Position numbers and translations under genes: made by a program. Source: Dipteris shenzhenensis (Eukaryota; Polypodiophyta; Polypodiopsida; Gleicheniales). From it: a DNA stretch of 64,000 bases. Positions within the stretch are counted from its first letter, which is position 1; every line of letters begins with the position of its first letter. The stretch lies in assembly GCA_047967505.1 (NCBI GenBank), contig CM106539.1. The stretch is one strand, 5' to 3'. Positions 37,901 through 48,400 of this stretch are shown here, piece after piece. The notes beneath the pieces were generated by a model. The model worked only from the letters and a program-made list of their open reading frames with translations. It was not told where the DNA came from and made no database searches.

Positions 37901-38666
37901 TCTCAATGTGCATGAACTCATCCACCCCGGATAAGGCATCACTTGTGAAATATTTTTCTTTCTCGGTACCAATGAACTCATCGACTTCTGATAAGACGTC
38001 AGTGCTATAGTTGAGTGCATTGGAATCATCCATCTCTGAAGGAATAGAGCTTGGTACATTGGCATATTCTTTCAATTCTTTGATGTTGTAGTATACATTA
38101 TGTTTATCATTAAAAACCACATGCCGAGTCTTTCCAATCTTTAAAAATTGCATGCTCCATCTCAAATCCTTACCTACCTCATAGTAGGGACCATCCAATG
38201 ACATTGAGTTATCATCCATACCATCATCAGTAACTTTTTGAATTCTCATCTGCGCAAATGTCCAGTGTTCAACTTGTTCAAATCCCAAGACTTGACCTTC
38301 TGCTACATACTTATTTGTAAATGATAACATTTGTAAAATATCTCCCACTCTAAAATCCAAAGATATGCACTTTGTATTCCTGATGACATGTGTTGGATAA
38401 GTCTCATCTCTGTCCCATGCAATAAATGCTTTGTTGGAAGTATTATAAGGGCATAACATCTCCAAGGATTTCCATATCCCCAAACTTATGCTTTAGCTCC
38501 ACATGTGCACTAAGAATCCTTGATACGATAACCGCTACCTTATCTTCGCCAAGTCTTCTAAAGTGACAAATAGAATTTGGATCACTTTCATGGATTGTAG
38601 CAAATGCAACTACTTCTCTTTTGCAACATAAACTCACCTCCATCCCCGGAATAAATTTTGTAGCCA
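34958..38666 (-). CDS. DUF7869-type transposase-like protein, two frame breaks
   Basis: Three frames join into one protein of about 1230 residues. Segment 1 (from ATG at 38666-38664 to about 38455) reads IPGMEVSLCCKREVVAFATI and RRLGEDKVAVIVSRI, resembling DUF8039, a domain common in plant transposon proteins. A frame change near 38445-38480 leads to segment 2 (to 36729): acidic DVLSGIDEF repeats, a basic stretch KRTYRCMKRQRV, then a CCKHTCMRSI cluster and GRPKTRASTVAAIAILKDYI. A 7-T run at 36740-36746 shifts the frame into segment 3 (to 34958), where translation resumes in register with TKKEVFNSIGE. Segment 3 has CNDC, IIVDGMDQN, QVDNCGRENKN and GHTHEDIDQVFS, spaced about 80 and 40 residues apart as acidic catalytic motifs of an RNase-H-like fold would be. 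The C-terminus has a chromatin-reader-like FWVAKVVDV segment. DUF7869 is my recollection of the family name. The breaks may be mutations or sequencing errors. Confidence 0.7.
37555..37755 (-). repeat. 99-bp in-frame repeats in the transposase-like gene
   Basis: Two near-identical 33-codon units, each ending SMSDVLSGIDEFEDHSG, with a third partial unit beside them. The short motif DVLSG(V/I)(D/E)EF or a close variant occurs about five more times over residues spanning 37550-38010. Confidence 0.85.
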
Positions 38667-38809
38667 TCTCATTTGTGAGTTTCCTCTGCAAACAAGCTGT
38701 AACAACCATTATAAAGAACATTAGTCTCTTCTCAATAATCTACTTTATTAATGATTTAAAAATCCAGAACGTGTTTGAAAATTTAATTAGACACTAACCA
38801 ATAACAACC

Positions 38810-39595
38810 CTAAACCGTAAACCAAAACAACCCTAAATCCTAACCAATAACAACCCTAAACCCTAAACCCTAAACCCTAAACCCTAAACCCCAAACCCCA
38901 AACCCTAAACCCTAACCCCCAAACCCCAAACCCTAACTCCCAAACCCTAAACCCTAAACCCCAAACCCTAAACCCTAACTCCTAAACCCTAAACCCTAAA
39001 CCCTAACTCCCAAACCCTAAACCCTAAACCCTAAACCCTAAACCTTAACTCCCAAACCCCAAACCCCAAACCCTAACTCCCAAACCCGAAACCCGAAACC
39101 CTAAACCCTAAACCCTAACCCCCAAACCCTAAACTCTAAACCCTAACTCCTAAACCCTAGATCCTAAACCCTAAGCCCTTAACCCTAACCCCCAAACCTT
39201 AAACCCTAACTCCTAAACCCTAAACCCTAACTCCCAAACCCTAAACCCTAAACCCTAAATCCCAAACCCTAAACCCTAACTCCCAAACCCCAAACCCTAA
39301 ACCCCAAACCCTGAACCCTAAACCCTAAACCCTAACTCCCAAACCCTAAACCCTAACTCCCAAACCCTAAACCCTAAACCCCAAACCCTAAACCCTAACC
39401 CCCAAACCCTAAACCCCAAACCCTAAATCCTAAACCCTAACCCCCAAACCCTAAACCCTAAACCACCAAACTCTAAACCCTAACCCCCAAACCCTAACCC
39501 TCAAACCTTGAACCCTAAACCCTAAACCCTAAACCCTAACTCACCAAACCCCAAATCCTAAACCCAAACCACGAAATCCTAAAACTTAAATCCTA
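38810..39595. repeat. interstitial telomere-like block (CCCTAAA-type, degenerate)
   Basis: About 780 bp of CCCTAAA with many CCCCAAA, CTCCCAAA and CCGAAA variants, all in one orientation. It is not a chromosome end because more than 24 kb of sequence follows. It lies between the two divergent gene arms of the 19.3-kb element. Confidence 0.95.
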
Positions 39596-39660
39596 TGAGT
39601 GTTTTCAAGTAATATCATTTATTTAAGTAATAGTTTTAATTAGAATTTATAAGTAATAGT

Positions 39661-40575
39661 GGAATTGATAGTTGGGAGGGTGGTAGTGGGAGAAAGGGAG
39701 AGTGGGAAAGTGGAGAAAGGGAGTGTGGGAGGGTGGTAGTGGGAGAAAGGGAGAGTGGGAGAGGGAGTGGGAATGGGGGCGGTGGGGGTGGGGGTGGGAG
39801 GATGGGAGTGGGAGTGAGAGAGGGAGTGGGAATGGGGGAGGTGGGGGTGGGAGAATGGGAGTGGGAGTGGGAGAGGGAGTGGGAATGGGGGAGGTGGGGG
39901 TGGGGTGAGGGTGGGAGGATGGGAGGATGGGAGTGGGAGTGGGAGGGGTGGGGTGGGGAGTGGGAGTGGGAGGATGGGAGTGGGAGAGGGAGTGGGAATG
40001 GGGGAGGTGGGGGTGGAAGTGGGAGGGGTGAGGTGGGAGGATGGGAGTGGGAATGGGGGAGGTGGAGGTGGAAGTGGGAGGGGTGGGGTGGGAGGATGGG
40101 GGAGGGAGTGGGAGTGGGGGAGGTGGGGGGGGTGGGGAAAATGGGAGTGGGAGTGGGAATGGGGGAGGTGGGGGGGTGGGAAAATGGGAGTGGGAGGATG
40201 GGAGTGGGAGGGGTGAGGTGGGAGGATAAGGGTGGGAGAATGGGAGTGGGAGTGGGAATGGGGGGGGAGGGGTGGGGGTGGGAGGATGGGAGTGGGAGTG
40301 AGACGTGTAGGTGGGAGGATGTGAGTGGGTGGGAGAATGGGAGTGGGAGTGGGAGTGGGAGTGGGAATGGGGGAGGTGGGGGTGGAGTGAGGGTGGGAGT
40401 GGGAGGGGTGGGGTGGGAGGATGGGAGTGGGAGAGGGAGTGGAAATGGGGAAGGTGAAAGAATGGGCGTGGGCGTGGGAGTGAGAATGGGGGAGGTGGGG
40501 TGGGAGGATGGGAGTGGGAGTGGGGGTGGGAGGATGGGAGTGGGAGTGGGGTGGGAGGATGGGAGTGGGTGGGAG
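39661..40575. repeat. G-rich minisatellite (GGGAGTGGGA type)
   Basis: Variable repeats of GGGAGTGGGA, GGGGGAGGTGGGGGTGG and GGAGGATGGGAG. The plus strand is almost free of C. Long frames here (285 codons plus; 323 and 337 minus) are repeat translations. A smaller related patch is at 44570-44660. Confidence 0.95.
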
Positions 40576-40849
40576 AGAGAGAGAAGATAATCTAATAGAG
40601 AGGCCAATGGGAGAGGAGATAATGTTATAGAAGGACCAATGAGAGAGAAGCACTCAAAACCCTAGTTTTTCTTATATATACTCTCCTTCTCTCATTGTTT
40701 CTCTCATTTCAACAAGGAAGAGCAAGAGGAGAAGCAAAAAGAGGAGGAAGAGCAAAAGCAAGCACAAGCAAGCACAAGCATCGATTTCAACTTTTTTCCA
40801 GGTACTGTTTTTAAAATTTGTATTCTTTGAAATTTTATTATAAAGAGAG

Positions 40850-43060
40850 AAAAGTGAAGGAAAGATTTTTAGAGAGAGAAAAGAAGAGAGAGAGTCTTGC
40901 TGCCTCGGCAGCAAAAGAGAGAAAGAAAGAGAGAGGGAGAGAGACGAGAGAGGGGGGGGAAAGAGAGGGGAGAGAAAGGGAGGGGGGAGAGAAGGGGGAA
41001 GGGGGAAAGAGAGGGGAGAGAGGGGAGAAGCAGCGGGGGGGGGAGAGAGAGAGGGGAGGGGGAGGCCGCTGCCGCGGCAACGCAGAGGGGGGAGGGAGGG
41101 GAGGGAGAGGGGAGGGGAGAGGAAGGGGAGGCGGCGAGAGAGGGAGGGGGGGCAGGGATAGAGAGGGGGAAGAGGGAGGGGAGGCGAGGGGGGAGAGGGA
41201 AGGGAGGGGAGGGGGACGCTGCCGCTGCCGCGGCAGCGAGAGAGGGGGAGGGGGGGTAGAGGGAAGGGGGGGCGGTGAGAGGGAGAGGGGAGAGGGAGGG
41301 ATGGGGGCCCGGCGAGAGAGGGAGGGGGGGGCGGTGAGAGGGAGGGGAGGGAGCCGCCCGCGGCAGCGAGAGGGGGGGAGGGGGGGGGAGGGGAGGGGGC
41401 CGCTGCCGCGGCAGCGGCAGCGAGAGAGGGGGAGGGGGGGGAGAGGGAGAGGGAGGGCGGGGGGGGCAAGGGGGGGGGAGAGAGAAGGGGGGGCGGTGAG
41501 AGGGAGGAGGGAGAGGGAGGGGAGGGGGGCGGCAGCGGCAGCGAGAGAGGAAGAGGGGGGAGAGGGAGGGAGGGGGCCGCTGCCTCTGCCGCAGCAGCGA
41601 GAGAGGGGGAGGGGGGGGGAGAGGGAAGGGGGGAGAGAGGGGGCCGCGAGAGGGAAGGGGGGGCATGCCGCAGCAGCGAGAGAGGGAGGGGGGGGCATGC
41701 CGTGGCAGCGAGAGAGGGAGGGGAGGGGAGAGAGAAGGGGGGGGGAAAGGGAGGGGAGGAGAGAGGGAAGGGGGGGAAGAGAGAGAGAGGGGGGGCCGCT
41801 GCCGCGGCAGCGGCAGCGAGAGAGGGAGGGGAGGGGAGAGAGAAGGGGGGGGGAAAGGGAGGCGAGGAGAGAGAGAAAGGGGGGGGGGCCGCGGCCGCTG
41901 CCGCGGCAGCGAGAGAGGGGGAAGGGGGGAGCGAGAGAGGGGGGAGAGGGAAGGGGGGGGCGCCGCGGCCGCTGCCGCGGCAGCGAGAGAGGGGGAGGGG
42001 GGGGAGAGGGAAGGGGGGAGCGAGAGAGAGGGGAGAGGGAAGGGGGGGGCCGCGGCAGCGAGAGAGGGGGAGGGGGGGGAGAGGGAAGGGGGGAGGGGCC
42101 GGGGGCAGCGAGAGAGAGGGAAGGGGAGAGAGAGAGAAGGGGGGGCCGGGGGGGAGAGGGAAGGGGGGGCCGCGGCCGCTGCCGCGGCAGCGAGAGAGGG
42201 AAGGGGGGAGCGAGAGAGGGGGGAGAGGGAAGGGGGGGGGCCGCGGCCGCTGCCGCGGCAGCGAGAGAGGGGGAGGGGGGGGAGAGGGAAGGGGGAGGGG
42301 CCGGGGGCAGCGAGAGAGAGGGAAGGGGGAGAGAGAGAGAAGGGGGGGGGGGCCGCGGCCGCTGCCGCGGCAGCGAGATAGGGGGAGGGGGGGAGAGGGA
42401 AGGGGGGGTAGCGAGAGAGAGGGGAGGGAGAGAGAGAGGGGGAGAGGGGGAGAGGGAAGGGGTGGGGAGAGGGAAGAGAGAGGGGGAGCCACTGCCGCGG
42501 CAGCGAGAGAGGAGGGGGGGAGAGGGAAGGGGGGAGGGGCCGGAGGGAGCGAGAAAGGGGAGGGGGAGAGAGAGAGAAGGGGGGGGGCCGTTGTCGCTGC
42601 CGCGGCAGCGAGAGAGGGAGGAGGGGGGAGAGAGAGAAGGGGGGGTAGCGAGAGAGAGGGGAGGGAGAGAGAGAGGGGGAGAGGGGGAGAGGGAAGGGGT
42701 GGGGAGAGGGAAGAGAGAGGGGGAGCCGCTGCCGCGGCAGCGAGAGAGGAGGGGGGGGAGAGAGAGTAGGGGGAGATGCGAGAGCGAGAGAGAGGGGGAG
42801 GGAGAGAGAGAGAGGAGGGGAGGGGCAACTGCCGCGGCAGCGAAAGAGAGGGAGGGGTGGAGAGAGAGAGAGAGAGGGGGAGGAGAGAGAGAGAGGGGAT
42901 GGGGGGAGATCGCGGCAAGTGAGAGAGAGAGTGGAGAGGAGATTGGGGAGCGCAAGTGAGAGAGAGGAAAAAGGTGAGGAGAAAGGAAGAGAGAGAGAGA
43001 GAGGGGAAATGAAGAGGTGGGAGAGAGTAGACTAAGATGAGAGGAAACGTAGACTAGAGC
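40850..43060. repeat. polypurine tract with arrayed GC palindromes
   Basis: About 2.2 kb in which the plus strand is nearly all G and A, broken at intervals of roughly 80-130 bp by the palindrome CGCTGCCGCGGCAGCG or variants. I count about 18 here (for example near 41221, 41399, 41799, 41893, 41973, 42177, 42247, 42359, 42493, 42593, 42731, 42831) and one more near 44515. Frames of 713-760 codons here are compositional artefacts. The position between divergent genes would fit a bidirectional control region, but nothing directly shows transcription. Confidence 0.9.
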
Positions 43061-43122
43061 GGAGAGGAAAAGAGAGAGAGAGAAGAGTGAGAGAGATGAA
43101 AATTTAGAGAGGGAGGACACGA

Positions 43123-43990
43123 GAAAGTACGATCGAGATAGAAAATCTTACCAATGAAGAGGAGAAATGAGTGGGCGACGATCGAGACAAGATGAAGAGA
43201 TCGAGATAGAAAATCTTACCAATGAAGAGGAGAAATGAGTGGGCGACGATCGAGACAAGATGAAGAAGCTACGATCAATGAGGCATATGAGAGGAGATTG
43301 GTATGTGATTTAGTCTAAACTTAAACAAACAAAACTATAAACCTTGGTGTTTGATGAAAATTTAGAGAGGAAGGGCACAAGAGAAAGTACGATCGAGATA
43401 AAAAATCTTACCAATGAGGAGAAAAAATGAGTGGGCGACGATCAAGAAGAGATAAAGGAGAGATGTTTTGATGGAAGAATTTGGGAGCTACGATCAATGA
43501 GGCATATTAGAGAAGATTGGTGTGTGATTTAGTCGAAACTTAAACAAACAAAACTATAAACCTTGGTGTTTGAAAAAGAAACGTGTGGAAACTAGAATTT
43601 CAAAATTTCCCGCCTTTTTTTAAACTATGAATCCTTGTGTTTGAAAAGACAAACCTTGGTGTTTGAAAAGAGAAACGTGTGGAAACTAGAATTTCAAAAT
43701 TTCTCACTAGAATTTCAAAATTTCTCGCCTTTTTTTAAACTATGAATCCTTGTGTTTGAAAAGACAAACGTGTGAAAACTTGAAAATTGTGATAAAAGAC
43801 AACCTTGTGTTTCAAAAGACAAACGCGTGATAAAAGACAACCTTGTGTTTCAAAAGACAAACGCATGGATGTGAAAATTGTGATAAAAGACAACCTTGTG
43901 TTTCAAAAGACAAACCCCTGGATGTGAAAAGACATTTATGTATGCTAAAAGCAAAACTTGTAGAAACTTCAATTTTAAATTTTTCTTTGT
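43123..43990. repeat. local direct duplications
   Basis: A block with GTACGATCGAGATAGAAAAT, CTTACCAATGAAGAGGAG and GAGTGGGCGACGATCGAGA occurs at about 43129 and 43198 with a diverged copy at 43390. A second family with AACCTTG(G/T)GTTT and AAAAGACAAACG repeats at 43640-43930. No coding. Confidence 0.8.
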
Positions 43991-44133
43991 TTTTGAATTT
44001 AAAATGAGTTTCACTTTCATTTTTAATTTACTAGTTTAATTTAGACTATAATGCATTTTGTTTTGGAATATAAAGAGTATAATTTTAATTTTATTACATT
44101 TTAAATTAAAATTTTAAAAGTAGTTTAACTTAC

Positions 44134-44259
44134 ATTCGTTATTATTACTTTAATTTATTTCTTTTTAGGGAGAATATTCGTTATTATTACTTTAATTTAT
44201 TTCTTTTTAGGGAGAATATTCGTTATTATTACTTTAATTTATTTCTTTTTAGGGAGAAT
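44134..44259. repeat. three exact 42-bp tandem repeats
   Basis: Units 44134-44175, 44176-44217 and 44218-44259 begin ATTCGTTATT and end TTTTTAGGGAGAAT, with no differences seen. Confidence 0.95.
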
Positions 44260-44451
44260 TAATATATTCTTCTAGGTAAATATTAAATTTTTAATTTTAA
44301 GTCTTGTTTTCTTTATTTTACGTTATTTTTTCATAAACTTTAAGTTAAACTACTTTATAGTTTTTATTATATAAATTCAAATTTATTAAGATTTTAACTT
44401 CTTATTAATGTGAATGTTCAATTCTTATGAGTTGTAAGTAAATTAGGTTTT

Positions 44452-44752
44452 GAAAATATAAATTTTATCTTTTTTAAAATGAGAAGGAGAAGAGAGAGAG
44501 AGAGAAGGGGGGGTCGTTGCCGCGGCAGCGAGAGAGAATGGGGGGGGAGAGAGAGAGAAAGGGGTGGGAGGATGGGAGTGGGAGAGGGAGTGGGAATGGG
44601 GAAGGTGAAAGAATGGACGTGGATGTGGGAGTGAGAATGGGGAAGGTGGGGTGGGAGGATGAGGGCGGCAGCGAGAGAGAAGGGGGGGAGAGAGAGAGAG
44701 AAAGGGGTGTGAGTTTAAAAAAGATAAAATATAAATTTTATCTTTTTTAAAC
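44452..44752. repeat. small polypurine block between direct repeats
   Basis: An AAATATAAATTTTATC(T)n stretch at 44452-44478 recurs at 44724-44750. Between them is 240 bp of purine-rich repeat including one CCGCGGCAGCG palindrome. The second copy is part of a near-palindrome AAAAAGATAAAATA/TAAATTTTATCTTTTT (44718-44748). Confidence 0.75.
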
Positions 44753-45236
44753 TCACAACCTTAGTGTATTAAAAAGAATAATGGAAAGATTATTTTTTGC
44801 TTTTAATTCGCAACCTAAGGATATTAAAAAGAACAATGGAAAAGAAATTATTTCTTGCTTTTCTTCGCTTCGACGGTTGGTGTAGTCTAGATTAGCATAG
44901 ATTAGTTTGTCCTTAGAGGAGAGAACTCCAAAAAAACCAATCAAAGCCATGCTCAAAATTTCCCGACTAGTTCCTAATCGGAGTCAGTCCATTCGTTCAC
45001 ATTCACATTCGGTTTCACAGTCACAACAACCCTACCATTTAAGCAACGATTAAGGTTTTTAAACTTTCAAGATGATTGAAAGTTGTATCAATGGACATGA
45101 CAGATTACAGTTGTGGAAGTTGACAGAGCATTTTACACTTATATCAGTTGCGGGAGTTGACAGAGCATTTTGTACTTATATATGACAGACTTCAAATTTG
45201 TATTCAGAGATCATTGTAAATCCTTATTTTTTTTCA

Positions 45237-45328
45237 CATTTATGCTCTAAGCCTTGTAAAGCCTTTTAGGCTATTCCCAAAGCATTTATGCTCTAAGCCT
45301 TGTAAAGCCTTTTAGGCTATTCCCAAAG
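45237..45328. repeat. 46-bp tandem duplication upstream of the Ulp1 gene
   Basis: Units 45237-45282 and 45283-45328, starting CATTTATGCTCTAAGCC, are identical. A GTTGACAGAGCATTTT repeat occurs just upstream at 45119-45170. Confidence 0.9.
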
Positions 45329-45463
45329 CATGAAATTGATACTTATATGATTGGGAAGAATACAAACTGGAGGTGTATTAATGGGACTCATTGTACTTTT
45401 GATTTTTCAAAGTAATTGTAGTTTGTCAAAGTACTTAAAATTTGTGTTGTGCTTGAATACAGG

Positions 45464-48400
45464 ATGGATCTTGAGGCTACAGCATTTGTCAATGGTATGA
45501 CACTGAAATACAATGGAAGAATTTATGCCCCAAAGGACTTCACAAACTGGACAGTTGTTGACACAACAAAGAAAGCATGGTTCTTGGTCTTAAGTAAAGG
45601 AAATCTCATTCTAGTGATGACAAAGAGAGAGTTGGAGAAAGATGAGTGCGCATCAAATGTATCTTTCTCCAAGAGCAATTTGATTCAAGGGGGCACCTTA
45701 GTAGGAATAAAAATTGAAAAAGACAGCACTACAATGATGATTTACACAAAGTCAAGAATGAGCAACAGATCATTTCTTCTTTCTAAGAAAGATGCAATGC
45801 ACTTTGTGATGCCGCCGCCAAAAGCATCTAGATTTCCTCAATTGGTTCCTGCATTGGAGATCCTTCAACATGTGTGGGAGGAATTTCCCATTGAGGAAGC
45901 AAGAAAAATGCAGTCAAAGATTATCCTTGAATACTTTCAGGGTGTCATCCAACAAGGTTCAACTTCATTGGAGGGACCTAAGGTGCAAGAATCCACACAT
46001 GAGAAAGGAAGTGATGAGACACGCCATGTAGATTTGGTTCATGGTAATACAAATGAGAGAGGAAGTGGAGTGGATGAGATAGAACACATTGTAGCAATGG
46101 ATGAGGGTCTTGTACACGTGGATGCTTACAAGGGATCTACATCTGAGACAGGAATTGAATTGGTGGAGACCGGACATGCACATGCATCTCAGACAGAAAT
46201 TGAATTGAGTGAGACACGACATGCATCAGATAAGACAGGACATGCACACACATCTCTTGTTCATGGTATTACTCACTTAGATGGTGTAACTCATGAAGTT
46301 GATGGAATAACAGAACAAGTGAAGCCCTTAAGTATACCTGAAGTTGAGGCAATAGAAGAAGAAGTAGGGCGATCTAAAGCAGTTCACATTGAGCCCCTAA
46401 AAAATAAACCTCGACGTCAAATGCAAAAGGCAAGTACTTCACGAGCTACAGTTCCAAGTCCTATAACTGGAAAAAGAGGTCGTTCATATACAAAGAAAGG
46501 GCAAAGAAGAGAAGAGGAAGAACATGAAGAGGATGCGGAGGGTCTTGAAATGGAGTCAGATCTAGAAGCAGAAATGTTATCAATGAAGAACCTAAATCTT
46601 CGCTTGAATGAGGCTGTGACAGATGAGGATCCAGGATATATATGGGGCCAGAAGACTCAAGTTATACATGCTTCAACAGTGGTCAAAGCAAGTGTCTTCA
46701 CCAACAGCAGGACCTTAGATACAGCCTATGCTGAAAAGATTTTTCAGGCTTTGATTGATGGAAAAAAACCAGTTGTTTCTAATTTGGTACTCCGTCCAAG
46801 AACATTTTGGCCAGTCATGGGAGATTATAGTCAATCCATCAATTTCTCTCAGCCTATAGATTTTGAGATGCAATTCACTAAGTTCCTCGGAAAACAAGTT
46901 CCCTCACTTCAAGAAGGACAGAGTTCAGTGAATGATCCAGAACGACATATAAGGGATGCCAAGAGAAATTTCTTAGCTCATTGTACATTTGAGGCAATAG
47001 ATGGTCAGCACTATGCCTATGCTTGTAATGAGCGCTCTAGAGATGCATACAAGAAAGGAGAAATTACTTATCAAACTTTCGCGAGTGTGCCTCAATTTCA
47101 CTACTATTCTGCATGCATCTGTATCTTCAAGAACGAGAAGAAATATTTGATTGAGTCGGAAAGACTTAATCATGACATTTATGCACTACGAAAAATCACC
47201 TCCACTTCAGAGATGCTGCTCAAAGCTAGGACCATATGGAAAACTTTTAATTCTCCTTTGACCACTCTCAAAAGAACTGCAACTAAAGTGGAAGCGGATA
47301 ATCTTGTTGACTTCTACACATGCTTGAGTGCCATTGTACCAAGGGGAAAGCAGGAAAGAGCTGAGGTGATTACAAGCTTCAAGACAGTAAGGGATAGGTA
47401 TCAAGACTACACAAGCATACTTTTCCGTAGTGATGAAGTTTTTCATCAGATCAAAGACGTGTGTCTTGCATGTGAGAAAGGAGATGTTACATATGAGGCT
47501 CCATCATTGATTAAAGAGAAGGCAAAGAAGATTGAGAAAAAAGAGATGACAGCTCGGATGTGGAGGCCTTTAAGAAACCTACCAGATAAATACGCAAGTC
47601 TTGCTGCAGAGAAATTAATGTCAAAAGAATGGTTTTTTGGCAAAAAGGATAAAGATCATTGCATGGAAGATAACATCATCCAACAGGTGAAGCGTGATGC
47701 AGTAAAGAGTGCAATTGAATATTTATTGGGAGAAAAAAATATTCCAATCAGCCAATGTAAAATTGATCATAACATTGTGAGGCAGATGGCATCAGCTTTA
47801 CCGTCAGCTAAACAGAAGGCTTGGGCGCATAAATGGGTGAAGGTAGAAGATGATGGATCTGAAATTACTCCCTTTATGAGAAGTGACATTCCGGAAAATG
47901 TGTATGCATATGCACAAAAAGTCATCAATAACCACACTCTCAGAAAAGAAAAGACTTTGAACAAGGGCTTTTATTTCATACATGAAATCATTTCAGAGTC
48001 TGGAAAGAGTGTTGAGTGCAAGGGAGTTTCATTGAGTGATTTTTTGTCCGACGACACTGCTTGGGAGAGACCTCAGCTTTTCTTTGTCTATGAAATATCA
48101 GCGGATGACATCCGTCCACTCCTTGACAGAATATTACATACCACCATTGGTAGAGTGGGACAATGTAATATAGTCATATTTGCTGATAAAGATGACAAGG
48201 AACAAATGTCTGCTACCCTAGAAAAACAATATGGCAATGAGCTCAAGATTTACAATGGGATATACTCAAGAAAAAGGGACAAGAGAGAATGCGGTCTCAA
48301 GATACAGAGTCTGGAAACCTTTTTCTTGTGCATGAAGAGCCCTTATAATGATCACTCCTTACAAAACAATATAAGAGGGAATGCAAAGAGATTGCAACTA

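Noticed and set aside
38810-39595. True chromosome end
   Set aside because: Degenerate repeats flanked by tens of kilobases on both sides, inside a transposon.
39636-40653. Pro-Ser-His and Gly-Trp-Glu frames of 285-337 codons
   Set aside because: Translations of the GGGAGTGGGA minisatellite in several frames and both strands.
40672-43120. Very long frames (713-760 codons) rich in Ser, Pro, Arg, Gly, Glu on both strands
   Set aside because: They overlap on both strands of a polypurine tract, have only two- or three-letter composition and follow the DNA repeat; no domain is visible.
44753-44956. 67-codon minus-strand frame between repeats and Ulp1 gene
   Set aside because: AT-rich spacer, no domain.
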